This document shows positions 17,375 to 26,690 of a stretch of 64,000 bases of DNA, one piece after another (position 1 is the stretch's first letter; every line of letters starts with the position of its first letter). The position numbers were made by a program, and so were the translations under genes. The notes beneath the pieces are model-generated. The model was not told where the DNA came from, made no database searches, and saw only the letters and a list, made by a program, of their open reading frames with translations. This DNA is from Botrimarina colliarenosi (GTDB taxonomy: Bacteria; Planctomycetota; Planctomycetia; Pirellulales; Lacipirellulaceae): positions 1,617,590 to 1,681,589 of the forward strand of contig NZ_SJPR01000001.1 in assembly GCF_007859955.1 (NCBI RefSeq). The letters run 5' to 3'.

Positions 17375-18924
17375 TCGCACAAGCCACTTCAGGGAAGCGA
17401 GTCGCCATCGTTGGCGGCGGGCTCGGCGGGCTCGCCGCCGCTTGCACGCTGGCCGCCCGCGGCTACAAGGTCGCGCTCTTTGAGCGCAACGCCACCGTCG
17501 GCGGCAAGGCGGTGCAGCTCCGTCGTGACGGCTACCGGTTCGACATGGGGCCGACCATCCTCACGTTGCCGTCGGTCTTGCGTCGTATCTTCGCTGAGGC
17601 GGGTCACGACCTCGACCAGCGGCTGGAATTGGTCAAGCTCGACCCGCAATGGCGTTGTTTCTTCGAGGACCGCTCGGTGCTCGACCTTGTGGCCGACGTG
17701 CCGCAGATGAAGCAGACGCTTGACGCCTTCTCCGGGCGGCCCGAGGTCGCCGCCGGCTACGAAAAGTTCATTTCGACGAGCGCCCGACTGCACGAAATAT
17801 CCGACCGCTTCTTCTTCTGGAAGAGCGTCGGCGGCATCGGCGACACGATGGATATGTCGACAACGTTCGACGCAAAAGTCTTGAGCGATCTCATGGCGCT
17901 GCGGATGGGCCGCACCGTCGCGGGGACGGTCCGTTCCCACGTGCCGGATGAACGGGTCGCCCAGATGATCGACCACTTCACCCAGTACGTCGGCTCCAGC
18001 CCCGAGGCGTCTCCGGCTGTGCTGTGCGGCATCGCCCACATGCAGACCGAAGAGGGCGTTTGGTACCCGATGGGAGGGACACGCGCCGTCCCCGAGGCGC
18101 TCGCGAAGCTCGCCGGTGAGCTGGACATCGAGGTCCATACCGACACGCCGATCCGCCGCATTCTCACCCAAAACGGGCAAGCCGTCGGCGTCGAGACCGA
18201 GTCGGGCGAGCGGCACGACGCCGACGCGGTCGTCAGCAATTGCGACAGCGTTATTACGCACAAGGAGTTGCTCGGCGAGGGCGCCGACTCACCGTTCTTA
18301 CGCCGCCGCAAGTACGAGCCGGCCTGTTCGGGGGTGGTGCTCTATCTCGGCCTCAACCGGCGGTTCGACCAGCTGCTGCATCACAACTTTGTCTTCTCCG
18401 AAGACCCCCACGAGGAGTTCGACGCCATCTACCACCGCGGCGTCCCGGCGCCCGACCCGACGGCTTACCTCTGCGCGCCGGCCGTCACCGAGCCGGGCGT
18501 CGCTCCCGACGGAGGTGAGGCGCTCTATATCCTGGTCCACACCCCCTACCGGCGCGACGGCCAGGATTGGCGAGAGCTGTTGCCCGCCTATCGAGAGACG
18601 ATCCTCGACAAGCTGCAGCGGACCGCCGGCATGGAAGGCCTTCGCGACGCGATTGTCGTCGAGGAAGCCCTGACGCCGGCCGATATCGAGAGCCGCTACA
18701 ACGTGCTCCGCGGCGCCATCTATGGGCTGGCGAGTCACGGCCGGTTCTTCGGCGCCTTCAAGCCCGCCAACCGCAGCCGCGACGTGAAAGGCCTTTACCT
18801 CGCCGGCGGCGCCGCCCACCCGGGCCCCGGCATGCCGATGGTGCTGATGAGCGGCTGGATCGCGGCCGACTCGCTCGACGCCGACTACGAGCAGGTCGGC
18901 GAGCGGGCTTTGGCAGGCGTTTGA
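17371..18924 (+). CDS. Phytoene-desaturase-family FAD enzyme (second CrtN/CrtP-like)
   Basis: 517 residues. The N-terminal FAD motif reads VAIVGGGLGGLAAACTLAAR, then ATVGGKAVQLRRDGYRFDMG, and the C-terminus has GLYLAGGAAHPGPGMP, all typical of CrtI/CrtN/CrtP. It starts with ATG overlapping the aldehyde dehydrogenase stop as ATGA. Together with the paralogue at 13468 it offers a desaturase plus an oxidase, the pattern of C30 carotenoid pathways in which one paralogue desaturates squalene or dehydrosqualene and the other oxidises a terminal methyl group to an aldehyde. Assignment of the individual step is open. A palindromic gap of about 110 bp follows before the acyltransferase gene. Confidence 0.9.
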   Translation: MIAQATSGKRVAIVGGGLGGLAAACTLAARGYKVALFERNATVGGKAVQLRRDGYRFDMGPTILTLPSVLRRIFAEAGHDLDQRLELVKLDPQWRCFFEDRSVLDLVADVPQMKQTLDAFSGRPEVAAGYEKFISTSARLHEISDRFFFWKSVGGIGDTMDMSTTFDAKVLSDLMALRMGRTVAGTVRSHVPDERVAQMIDHFTQYVGSSPEASPAVLCGIAHMQTEEGVWYPMGGTRAVPEALAKLAGELDIEVHTDTPIRRILTQNGQAVGVETESGERHDADAVVSNCDSVITHKELLGEGADSPFLRRRKYEPACSGVVLYLGLNRRFDQLLHHNFVFSEDPHEEFDAIYHRGVPAPDPTAYLCAPAVTEPGVAPDGGEALYILVHTPYRRDGQDWRELLPAYRETILDKLQRTAGMEGLRDAIVVEEALTPADIESRYNVLRGAIYGLASHGRFFGAFKPANRSRDVKGLYLAGGAAHPGPGMPMVLMSGWIAADSLDADYEQVGERALAGV

Positions 18925-18949
18925 GCCGACTCTAACCGTGCCTTACTCT

Positions 18950-19028
18950 GGAACCACAAAGGAACGAAGGAACTTAGGCGGGTCCTTGTCGTTCCCGGTC
19001 CTTTGTTCCGTCGTTCCTTGGTGGTTCA
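18950..19028. repeat. Palindrome within the carotenoid operon
   Basis: Arms 18950-18973 and 19005-19028 pair at 21 of 24 positions; the left arm starts GGAACCACAAAGGAACGAAG. It fills the only sizeable gap in the operon and ends nine bases before the acyltransferase start. It may attenuate or process the transcript, or be a dispersed element tolerated there. Confidence 0.8.
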
Positions 19029-19037
19029 AGCTGATCG

Positions 19038-19844
19038 ATGAGTAAACGTGTCTCCGACGCTCCGCCCCGCGTCTCGGCGTTCTGGCTGCGCTGGTTTCGT
19101 TGGTACCTGCGGCGGTACTTGCGCAAGTCCTTCCATGCCGTCGCGGTGGGTGGTCCCGAGCCGGCGATCCCACGCGACGCGCCGCTGGTGGTCTATCTCA
19201 ATCACGCCTCGTGGTGGGACCCCTTGGTGGCGATGCACTTGGCGGAGCGGATCACGCCCGCACGGACGCTCTACGCCCCCTTCGACGCCGCTGCGCTGGC
19301 CCGCTATCCGATCTTCGAGAAACTCGGCTTCTTCGGTGTCGAGCAACAAACCCGCCGCGGCGCGGCGCAGTTCTTAAGAACGGCGCGTAGTGTCTTCGCG
19401 ACGCCTGACACGAGCATCTGGATGACGCCCGAGGGGCGGTTCGTCGACCCGCGGGAGGAGGCGCCTGCCTTCCAGCCCGGCTTGGCTCATCTGGTCGCCG
19501 ATCTAGCGGAGCGGGCGCCCGACGCGGTCGTTCTGCCGCTGGCGATCGAGTACGTGTTCTGGGAGGAACGTCTCCCCGAGGCGCTCGTCTGGTTCGGCGA
19601 GCCGGTCCGCTTGAGAGAATCGCGGGGGGGCCTCGACAAAGCGGGTTGGGACGACCTCTTACGGGCGCGGCTACGGGCGGCGCAGGGGGAACTTGCGGCG
19701 CGGTCAATTGCTCGCGACGCGTCCGCGTTCCGTGTGGTGTTGGGGGGGACGGCCGGCGTCGGCGGGGCGTACGAACCGGCCCGTTGGCTTCATGCTAAAC
19801 TGACGGGGCAAGCCTATCGCGCCGCCCATAGCGAGAAGTTTTGA
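19038..19844 (+). CDS. PlsC-type acyltransferase, CrtO-like candidate
   Basis: 268 residues. The lysophospholipid acyltransferase HX4D box is present as NHASWWDP near residue 55, followed by the expected TPEGRF substrate motif near 135. In staphyloxanthin-type pathways an acyltransferase esterifies the sugar of the glycosylated C30 carotenoid with a fatty acid; position before a glycosyltransferase in the same operon makes that the best guess here. General membrane-lipid acylation is the alternative. Its stop overlaps a TTG start of the next gene as TTGA. Confidence 0.83.
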   Translation: MSKRVSDAPPRVSAFWLRWFRWYLRRYLRKSFHAVAVGGPEPAIPRDAPLVVYLNHASWWDPLVAMHLAERITPARTLYAPFDAAALARYPIFEKLGFFGVEQQTRRGAAQFLRTARSVFATPDTSIWMTPEGRFVDPREEAPAFQPGLAHLVADLAERAPDAVVLPLAIEYVFWEERLPEALVWFGEPVRLRESRGGLDKAGWDDLLRARLRAAQGELAARSIARDASAFRVVLGGTAGVGGAYEPARWLHAKLTGQAYRAAHSEKF

Positions 19845-21076
19845 CGACGTGTTCGTTCATGTCGTCAGCGCTTATCCCCCGCCTTGAAAAGGAGGGGAAC
19901 GGTTTCGCCGCTATCGATTTTGCCTACCTACACGCTGCTATGCCGGATGCCCTTACGCTCTTCGCCGCCCTTGGCCTCGTCGGTTCGGCGGTCCCGGCGT
20001 ATTTCTATGGGCGGAATCGAACGGTCTTCGGGCGGGCACCTAACGGACTCGCGAGCGGCGCCTTGTCGGTCCTGATCCCGGCCAGGAATGAAGCGGCGAA
20101 CATCGAAGCCTGCATCGCCGCGGTCTTGGCGGCGGGCGAAGGAGTCGATGTCGAGGTCGTCGCGCTCGACGACGCGTCGGAGGATGACACGGCGGCGATT
20201 GTCGAACGACTCTCCTTGGCGGATTCGCGCGTCCGGTTCGTGCGGGGTCGCCCCCTGCCCGTCGGTTGGAATGGCAAGCAACACGCTTGCCAGCAGCTCG
20301 CCGACGCGGCGACGCACGAGACGCTGCTGTGGATCGACGCCGACGTGCGGCTCGAACCCCACGCCCTCGGCCGCCTCCTCGCCGAACAGACCAGGACCGG
20401 CGCCGACCTGTTGAGCGGCTTCCCTCGCCAAGTCACCGTGACTTGGCTCGAGCGTCTGCTGCTCCCGCTGATCCACTTTGTGTTGCTTGGGTTTCTCTCG
20501 CTGCGCGCGATGCGGAAGTCCTTGGAGCCGAGCTTCGCCGCCGGGTGCGGCCAGCTCTTCCTGACCCGTCGCGACGCCTATCGACAGGCCGGTGGCCACG
20601 CGGCGATTCGCGCTTCGCGTCACGATGGGGTCACCCTGCCGCGGGCTTACCGCCGCGCTGGGCTCAAGACGGACCTGTTTGACGCGACCGATGTCGCCCA
20701 CTGCCGCATGTACGACAGCGCTGCGGGGGTATGGAATGGCTTGGCGAAGAACGCGACCGAGGGCGTTGCGACGCCGGCGTTGTTGATTCCGGTCACGGCG
20801 CTCTTATTGCTCGGCCAGGTCATGCCGCTGCCGATGGCGTGCTTCGCTTGGTGGCGTGACGAGCCGCTCACGCTGGGGCTGTCGTTGGCGGCGATCGGTT
20901 TGTCGATCGGGCCGCGGATCGACGCCGCGTTGCGGTTCCGGCAGCCGTTTGAAGGGGCGCTCGCCCACCCGATTGGCGTGCTGTTGTTCCTTTTCATTCA
21001 ATGGGAAGCGCTTGTGCGCGACCGCGTTGGCAAGCCGGTCGCCTGGCGCGGCCGCGGGGCGGTGAGCACGCCATGA
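19841..21076 (+). CDS. Family 2 glycosyltransferase, membrane-bound, CrtQ-like candidate
   Basis: 411 residues if the TTG at 19841 is used; ATGs at 19859 and 19940 are alternatives. I kept the TTG because it makes a 4-base overlap like its operon neighbours. A membrane helix (LTLFAALGLVGSAVPAYF) precedes the GT2 domain: LSVLIPARNEAANIEACI, VVALDDASEDDTAAI and the metal motif WIDADVRLEP. Several further hydrophobic segments follow at the C-terminus. It probably transfers a sugar from a nucleotide donor to a membrane lipid acceptor; context suggests the carotenoid acid. The acceptor is an inference. Confidence 0.84.
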   Translation: MTTCSFMSSALIPRLEKEGNGFAAIDFAYLHAAMPDALTLFAALGLVGSAVPAYFYGRNRTVFGRAPNGLASGALSVLIPARNEAANIEACIAAVLAAGEGVDVEVVALDDASEDDTAAIVERLSLADSRVRFVRGRPLPVGWNGKQHACQQLADAATHETLLWIDADVRLEPHALGRLLAEQTRTGADLLSGFPRQVTVTWLERLLLPLIHFVLLGFLSLRAMRKSLEPSFAAGCGQLFLTRRDAYRQAGGHAAIRASRHDGVTLPRAYRRAGLKTDLFDATDVAHCRMYDSAAGVWNGLAKNATEGVATPALLIPVTALLLLGQVMPLPMACFAWWRDEPLTLGLSLAAIGLSIGPRIDAALRFRQPFEGALAHPIGVLLFLFIQWEALVRDRVGKPVAWRGRGAVSTP

Positions 21077-21312
21077 ACGACGACGAAGACTGGCAGGACG
21101 ACCTCGACGAAGACGACGTCTTCGACTGTCCCGAGTGCGGCGCCGAGGTGCACGCCGAAGCGGAGGCGTGCCCCGCCTGTGGCTACTGGATCACCGACGC
21201 TGAGCACGAGGCGGGCTGGCGGGCCGGTTCGGCGTCGCAGCGGATCCGTTTGGTGGGTCTCTGGATCCTCGGCTTGGCGGCGATTGGCACGCTACTACTG
21301 TGGTGGGGATGA
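21073..21312 (+). CDS. Small zinc-ribbon membrane protein
   Basis: 79 residues, starting at an ATG that overlaps the glycosyltransferase stop as ATGA. The N-terminus is strongly acidic (DDEDWQDDLDEDDVFD). Two CxxC pairs, CPECG and CPACG, form a zinc ribbon, and one hydrophobic helix near the end (LVGLWILGLAAIGTLLLWW) anchors it. No family name is apparent. Tight coupling to the carotenoid operon suggests an accessory role there, but nothing in the sequence indicates what. Confidence 0.75.
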   Translation: MNDDEDWQDDLDEDDVFDCPECGAEVHAEAEACPACGYWITDAEHEAGWRAGSASQRIRLVGLWILGLAAIGTLLLWWG

Positions 21313-21329
21313 GACGACGCGTCGTTCGA

Positions 21330-22508
21330 TCACGCCGACTCCCACCGCGTCGCCAGCCCGCGCGCCACGACCAGCATCACCACTGCCGAGCCCGCCATTA
21401 CGGCCAACTCGGGCCACAACTCGACCGTTGGCTGATCGCGCCAGAAGAGTTTCGTGTAGCCGTCGATCGCCCAAGCGTTGAACGTGACCCGGCCGTACTG
21501 CTGCATCGACTCGCTCATCAGGTAACGCGGAATCATGCTGCCGCCGAGGGCGGACATCGTCAGCACCAGAATCACGGAAACCGCGTTGAGCTGCGCCCGC
21601 GTGCGGCACGCCGCCGCTAGAAGCAACGCCAGCGCCGCTGCAGCGGCCGCCGTCGTGACGGTCATTATCAGGAAACCATCGAGGCGTCGTAGCACGTCGA
21701 GCCCAAACGCGATCTGCGCCCAAGCAAACATCACCGACACCTGCACCGCCCCCACGAGCGTTAGCTGCAGCCACTTGCCGGCCAATACGTGCGACATGGT
21801 TAGCCGCGACGCCAGGAGGCGTTCGAGCGTTTGCGTCTCTTCTTCCTCCAGAAGCGACCCCGCCGCGCCGGTGGCGCTGAAGAGCAGAAACATCACCGCG
21901 ATGCCGGCGGCGTACATCGCGACAGTTGGGTTCGCCTTGCCTTCCGCCAAGAGATCGATCGCATCGACTGCCGGAAGAGGCGGGGGCGTCGGGGCGCGCA
22001 CCCCCTGGGCGGCGAGCGTTTCGGCCCGCTCGGCGGCGCGGTCGGTCAGGATCGCGCCGATCGTCTCTTGCACCAAGGCGGTCATGACTTTGGGCGCCAC
22101 CTGGTCGGAAGAGTCGTAAAGCAAGAACAGCCGCTCCGGCGCGCCCGCCTCGAGCGAAGCCGTCCAGCCCTCGGGAACGACGAGCGACACCGCTGCCTGG
22201 CCGTGGAGCACCGCGTCGCGCGCCCGATCGAGCGGGTCGTCGGCCCCTTCGAGGCCGTCGACGATTCGCACCGCGTCGCTCGCCGCAAGCCGTTCGGTCA
22301 GCTGCTCTCCTACCGCGCCGCGATCGAGATTCTCAACCGCTAGCTTGATCTTAGTGGTCCGCCCCGAGCCAACCCCGCCGGTGAAGATCATCGCGAAGAT
22401 CGTGAAGAAGACGACCGGCACGACGAACACGAGCAGCAGCTCGAGCTTGGCGTGCCACATGCGGCGCAGGCCGATGAGGGCGACTTCGGTGATGAGGCGT
22501 GCGGTCAT
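21330..22508 (-). CDS. ABC-2 type transporter permease
   Basis: 392 residues. One transmembrane helix near the N-terminus (LLLVFVVPVVFFTIFAMIF), a large extracytoplasmic loop of about 170 residues, then five or so helices at the C-terminus with the ABC-2 motif SLLEEEETQTLERLLASRL. This is the exporter permease layout of the YhgE/ABC-2 group. The start is the ATG at 22508; an upstream ORF extension reads through the ATPase gene in another frame. The partner ATPase starts 20 bp upstream on the same strand. The substrate is unknown. It is convergent with the carotenoid operon. Confidence 0.88.
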   Translation of the reverse strand: MTARLITEVALIGLRRMWHAKLELLLVFVVPVVFFTIFAMIFTGGVGSGRTTKIKLAVENLDRGAVGEQLTERLAASDAVRIVDGLEGADDPLDRARDAVLHGQAAVSLVVPEGWTASLEAGAPERLFLLYDSSDQVAPKVMTALVQETIGAILTDRAAERAETLAAQGVRAPTPPPLPAVDAIDLLAEGKANPTVAMYAAGIAVMFLLFSATGAAGSLLEEEETQTLERLLASRLTMSHVLAGKWLQLTLVGAVQVSVMFAWAQIAFGLDVLRRLDGFLIMTVTTAAAAAALALLLAAACRTRAQLNAVSVILVLTMSALGGSMIPRYLMSESMQQYGRVTFNAWAIDGYTKLFWRDQPTVELWPELAVMAGSAVVMLVVARGLATRWESA

Positions 22509-22527
22509 TATCGGCGTTGCTGTGCCT

Positions 22528-23481
22528 TTACTCGCGGAGCTCGCGGCCGGTGAGATGGAGGAACACCGACTGGAGGTTGGGCGATTGGACCTCGACGTCG
22601 CGCACCTCGCCGCCGAATCGCGCGACCGATTCGAGCATCCGAGGAAGTTCGTCGGCAACGCTGGTGATCTGGGTCCGGAGAACCCTGGGCTCGGCGCCGT
22701 GACCGTTCGCCGAGCCGTTGACGGGCGACCACTCGAGTTGGATCGACTCCGTTGCGTGGAGAGGGAGCGGCTGGACGAGCCGCACCGTCGCTAGGCGGTT
22801 CGGACCGACCGTGGCGTCGATCAATTCATTGAGAGTCCCTTGGGCGATGACGCGGCCGTGATCGATGACGACGATCCGGTCGCAACGCTGCTCGGCCTCT
22901 TCGAGGTGGTGCGTCGTGAGCAGGACCGTCGTGCCCGCTTCGCGGAGGGTCTCGATCATCGCGAAGATGCGCTCGCGGCTCTGCGGATCGACGCCGACGG
23001 TCGGCTCGTCGAGCAGCAGGACCTGGGGTTCGTGCAACACACCACAAGCGATGTTGACGCGTCGCTTCATCCCGCCGGAAAAGTTTTTCGGCAGGTCGCC
23101 GGCGCGGTCGGCGAGGCCGGTCCATTCGAGCGCCCACGTAATCCGCTCACGCAGTCGCACGCCGCGGAGGCCGTTGAAGACGCCGAAGGCGTGGAGGTTC
23201 TCGCGCGTCGTGAGATCGGGGTAAACCCCCAGCTCTTGCGGCACGAAGCCGAGCCGCTCGCGACCGCCGCGGCGGGGCAGGGGCCTGCCTAGCAGGGTGA
23301 TGATCCCGGCGTCGGGCTTCACGCGGCCGGTGAGGCAGCGGATGAGCGTCGTCTTGCCGGCGCCATTGGGGCCGAGCAAGCCAAGCAGTTCTCCCGGTCC
23401 GGCCTCGAACGACACGCCGTCGAGCGCTCGCCGCGAGCCATAGCTCTTGGCCAACTGTTCGACGGCTAGGACGTGCGACAT
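22528..23481 (-). CDS. ABC transporter ATP-binding protein
   Basis: 317 residues with a complete nucleotide-binding domain: Walker [11 protein letters not shown]-loop in [17 protein letters not shown], signature FSGGMKRRV, Walker [18 protein letters not shown] and the H-loop [11 protein letters not shown]-terminal extension of about 90 residues follows, as in DrrA/NatA-like exporters. It energises the permease encoded directly downstream. The family exports drugs, lipids or ions; nothing here fixes the substrate. The start ATG at 23481 is the first in frame with the conserved N-terminus. Confidence 0.9.
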   Translation of the reverse strand: MSHVLAVEQLAKSYGSRRALDGVSFEAGPGELLGLLGPNGAGKTTLIRCLTGRVKPDAGIITLLGRPLPRRGGRERLGFVPQELGVYPDLTTRENLHAFGVFNGLRGVRLRERITWALEWTGLADRAGDLPKNFSGGMKRRVNIACGVLHEPQVLLLDEPTVGVDPQSRERIFAMIETLREAGTTVLLTTHHLEEAEQRCDRIVVIDHGRVIAQGTLNELIDATVGPNRLATVRLVQPLPLHATESIQLEWSPVNGSANGHGAEPRVLRTQITSVADELPRMLESVARFGGEVRDVEVQSPNLQSVFLHLTGRELRE

Positions 23482-23619
23482 CGAGGTGGATCGGCCGAAC
23501 GGGGGAGAGGCGAAGGCGAGCCCCCCATCCTAGGCGATTCGGCGGACCGAGTCCGGGTCAGATCGTACGGAAGGGATCGCCGCCACCGTGGACCACCCTG
23601 CCTACGCACTTTGTGCAAT

Positions 23620-23664
23620 CGCCAAAAAGTGAACCGGGCCGACCCGCGAGGGGTCGGCCCGGTT
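23620..23664 (-). terminator. Rho-independent terminator of the PEP-CTERM gene at 23701
   Basis: Arms 23632-23645 and 23651-23664 are a perfect 14-bp stem (AACCGGGCCGACCC) with a 5-base loop. Read on the minus strand the stem is followed by CACTTTTTGGC, a five-T tract. It begins 36 bp past the stop of the gene at 23701. This is the clearest classical terminator in the window. Confidence 0.9.
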
Positions 23665-23700
23665 GCTGTCGTTGTGATTGACGATGATTCGTCGCGGGAC

Positions 23701-24900
23701 TCAGCCCAGCCGGCGCCGCATCACGGCCATCGCCGCCAGACCGGCGCCGAGGAGGCCAAGGCCGGCCGGCTCGGGAACGCCGGCGATCGACTCGATCGCG
23801 TTGATGTCGATCACGCCGCTGAACTCGTTGGGGCCGACGCCGCCAACCCGGAGCGAGCCGAGGGCGTAACCCTTGTCCCAGCTGTGGCCGCCGTGGTCGA
23901 GGAAACTGACCGAGCCGCTGCCCTCCATCACAAACAACTCGCTACCGGTGGCGTAGTAGCCGGTCGAATCGGACGTGTCGACAATCTGGCGGATGCTGAA
24001 GATCAGGATGTCGCCGGCGTCGTTGCCAGACGGATCGCGGTCGAAGGTGTCGATGTCGCCGAACGTGTCGAGGACCATCATCGCATCGACGTTGATCGCG
24101 TTGCGGCTCTCCTGATTGTCGAAGGGGAGGTAAGCCGCCCCCGGGATTGGGCCGAGGAGGCTCTCGACAGCGCCAACGATCGCGGCGTGCGACAAGTAGG
24201 AACTTCCCGAGCCGTTCCACACCGAGACACCGCTGAGGAAGTCGAGATCGAGCGAGTACTTGTCGGTGTCGCCGTCCTTTGCCGGCTCGGGACCCCACAC
24301 CTCGAGGCCATCGATGTCTCGCGGGAGCGGCATTCCGTTCACTTCACTCTGCGAAGCCCAGAGGCCTTGCGTCTCCGACCCGGTGTAAAGGCCGGAGGTC
24401 TCGATCGAGACCTCGCCGGCGCCGCCAATGACGTTGCCGTTGGACAACAGAACGGGGCCTCCGGCGGGTGTGCTCCCGGGGATGAAACCGCCGGCGGCGG
24501 TGCGGAAGGCGATCTCGTCGTCGTGCGAGAAGACGAGGTGCGACTCGTCACGGAGCACCTGACGGGTGAGGTAGTCGGCGTGGTTGGCGATCGCGTCGAT
24601 CTCTTGATCCGGAGTCCAGCTGGGCCGCGTACCGGTGAAGTCGACGCCGTCCATGGCGCCGCCGATGCCGTCCCAGGCGACTACTTGCTGGCCGTCGGGG
24701 ACGCCGCCGACGCCCGCCGTGCTGTGGTCAAAGTCGTGCGAGTACTCTTTGCCGATGACGCTGCTGGGAGGCAACACGGTGGGGCCGATGAGCGAGGGGG
24801 CGTACGGGACCGGAGTGTAAGGGATCGTGGCGAATGCGGTGGCGGGGAGCGCGAGGGCGAAACCAATGGCGACAAGCCAAGCCGTGCGAGTGACAGACAT
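23701..24900 (-). CDS. Secreted PEP-CTERM protein of unknown function
   Basis: 399 residues from ATG at 24900, which is preceded by AAAGGG at a good distance; the ORF extends upstream but without a signal peptide. The N-terminus MSVTRTAWLVAIGFALALPA is a clean signal sequence. The body carries repeated Asp/Asn/Gly-rich turns and no recognisable catalytic motif. The tail VPEPAGLGLLGAGLAAMA then VMRRRLG is a textbook PEP-CTERM sorting signal. It is monocistronic with its own strong terminator. It should be exported and processed at the cell surface. Confidence 0.85.
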   Translation of the reverse strand: MSVTRTAWLVAIGFALALPATAFATIPYTPVPYAPSLIGPTVLPPSSVIGKEYSHDFDHSTAGVGGVPDGQQVVAWDGIGGAMDGVDFTGTRPSWTPDQEIDAIANHADYLTRQVLRDESHLVFSHDDEIAFRTAAGGFIPGSTPAGGPVLLSNGNVIGGAGEVSIETSGLYTGSETQGLWASQSEVNGMPLPRDIDGLEVWGPEPAKDGDTDKYSLDLDFLSGVSVWNGSGSSYLSHAAIVGAVESLLGPIPGAAYLPFDNQESRNAINVDAMMVLDTFGDIDTFDRDPSGNDAGDILIFSIRQIVDTSDSTGYYATGSELFVMEGSGSVSFLDHGGHSWDKGYALGSLRVGGVGPNEFSGVIDINAIESIAGVPEPAGLGLLGAGLAAMAVMRRRLG

Positions 24901-25156
24901 CTCAGTACCCTTTGTGACCGGGTGACAACGCCCCTGATGTCGACGGACGGGGGAGGGCGTCGGACCCCCGCTGACAAAGGGCCCATCAGCGGTCGGTCGC
25001 CACGCCCGACAGCAGTCCACCAAAAACCACAAGAAATCGAGACGCCCTGCTTTCGCGTAGGGGACGACTCGGCGCCGCGGGCGCTAGCCGCGGGCAATCA
25101 GCAAGATGGCGGCTCTCCAGGACCGCATCCGCTGGGGTTCGCAGACAGGCGGTTCG

Positions 25157-26638
25157 TCAGCTGGCGCGTTGCCGCCAGAGGGTTCCCAGGGTGACGACGA
25201 GAAACGCCGCTGCGCCGCCGGTTGGTTCCGCGACCGCTGTCGTCGCTGGCGAGGGGAGGACGGCGCCGTAGTTATCACGCCAAACGCCGTAGTCCTCGGG
25301 AGCGAAGTCTCCCGCGGCGTTGTCACGCCACACGGTGTAGTCCGCGGCGTTGACCGTGCCATCGCCGTTGTAGTCGCCTGGGAGGGTGATCTCGTCGTAG
25401 AGCAGCGTGACGTGATTGGCGTCAACCTCGAGTGACCAGAAGAACCCCGCGGCCGCGGTCGGCAGCACGACGGTGTCGAACGCTCCGAGGACCCCGCCGA
25501 CGGCCGTCGCGAGCGGGAACACATCGCCCGCCGTGGGAGCGAAGGGACCCGACCCGCCGCCGGGCGTTGCGAGCGACACGGTCAGCGTTCCGTCAAGTGA
25601 CAACGAACCGGCAATCGCCAACGAGCCAAACTCCGCGACGCCCGCTACCGGCAACTGCAGGTTGGCCGACGCTGCCAGTGCGACATCGCCGCCGAACGCG
25701 ACCGTCTCGGCGCCCGGGGCGTAGCGGTTGTTGAAGCGGGCCTCGCCGGCGCCGGTGAATCCGCCCGCGCCGGAGACCACGCCATCGAAGACGGCGTCGC
25801 CGTCAACAAGGTCGGCCGTACCCGAGTGAGTCAGCGGACCGCGGAATCGTAGCGTGCCGCCATCGACGACCAGGTCGCCGGTGTTGTCGACGGCGCCGAG
25901 TAGTTCGAGCGCGCCCGACTCGACGCGGATCGCGCCGCTGTTCTGGACGGCCCAGCGCGAACTCAACGAACTGGTGTCGGTCCCGCCCGACTTCTTGAAG
26001 ACGCCCGCATTGTCGAGCAGCCCGTTGGCGCCGACCGAGCCGAAGTCGGCGTTGCTCTGCAAGTCGAAGACACCGCCGGCGCTCGTTCGGACCGTGGCGC
26101 CTCCGCCGGTCGCTTGGAACGCGCCGACACCGATCAAGTTGGCGACGCCCTCGACCGTCAGTTCGACGGGGTCGCTGCTGCCGGGCTGGCCGAGGTTGCG
26201 TTGGCCCGAGCCCGTAATGTTGAGCGTCGCGCCGCTAGCGACCGTGACGCCCCCCGTGTTGCGGAACTCGGCGTTCTGTGTCGCGGCGCGCCACGATGAG
26301 ACCGCCAGCGGGTCGCTCGGGTCCCCGACAAGCGTCAAGGAGCCGGCGCCGCTGACGAATGCGTCGGTGAAGGTCAGGTTGTTGAGCGTGACCCCGCCCG
26401 CGATATCTTGGACCACGTTTCCCGCCCCGATGACGGCGTCGTAGGTCGTGGCGTCGTTATTCGGCGGATTGACGGTCGACCACCGGCTCGCGTTCGACCA
26501 GTTCTCGACAAACGGCAGACTCACACCGTCCCACACCGCCACCTCGTCCGACGCCTCAGCGACCCCCGAAAGGCACGACACCAGGACAACAGCGACTCGC
26601 CGCGCGGCGCGCAAGGCGGTGAAAATTCGGTGGCGCAT
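25157..26638 (-). CDS. Secreted beta-helix-like protein with dockerin repeats and PEP-CTERM-like tail
   Basis: 493 residues. ATG at 26638 is chosen because GAGG lies nine bases upstream; ATG at 26653 is possible. After an Arg-rich signal region ([15 protein letters not shown]) the sequence shows autotransporter-like repeats with phrases such as [11 protein letters not shown] and [19 protein letters not shown], typical of parallel beta-helices. Near the end a duplicated dockerin-like module reads [19 protein letters not shown] then [12 protein letters not shown]. The C-terminus has [19 protein letters not shown] and a short basic end, a degenerate PEP-CTERM. It is probably a surface or matrix protein. 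Confidence 0.83.
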   Translation of the reverse strand: MRHRIFTALRAARRVAVVLVSCLSGVAEASDEVAVWDGVSLPFVENWSNASRWSTVNPPNNDATTYDAVIGAGNVVQDIAGGVTLNNLTFTDAFVSGAGSLTLVGDPSDPLAVSSWRAATQNAEFRNTGGVTVASGATLNITGSGQRNLGQPGSSDPVELTVEGVANLIGVGAFQATGGGATVRTSAGGVFDLQSNADFGSVGANGLLDNAGVFKKSGGTDTSSLSSRWAVQNSGAIRVESGALELLGAVDNTGDLVVDGGTLRFRGPLTHSGTADLVDGDAVFDGVVSGAGGFTGAGEARFNNRYAPGAETVAFGGDVALAASANLQLPVAGVAEFGSLAIAGSLSLDGTLTVSLATPGGGSGPFAPTAGDVFPLATAVGGVLGAFDTVVLPTAAAGFFWSLEVDANHVTLLYDEITLPGDYNGDGTVNAADYTVWRDNAAGDFAPEDYGVWRDNYGAVLPSPATTAVAEPTGGAAAFLVVTLGTLWRQRAS

Positions 26639-26690
26639 AAGGTGAGACCTCATCGGAGCGATGCTTGGAGGAGCGTGAGAAGGATTCAAC

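Noticed and set aside
23473..25194. 573-codon open frame on the plus strand
   Set aside because: Antisense to a PEP-CTERM gene with signal peptide, ribosome site and terminator; composition is shadow-like.
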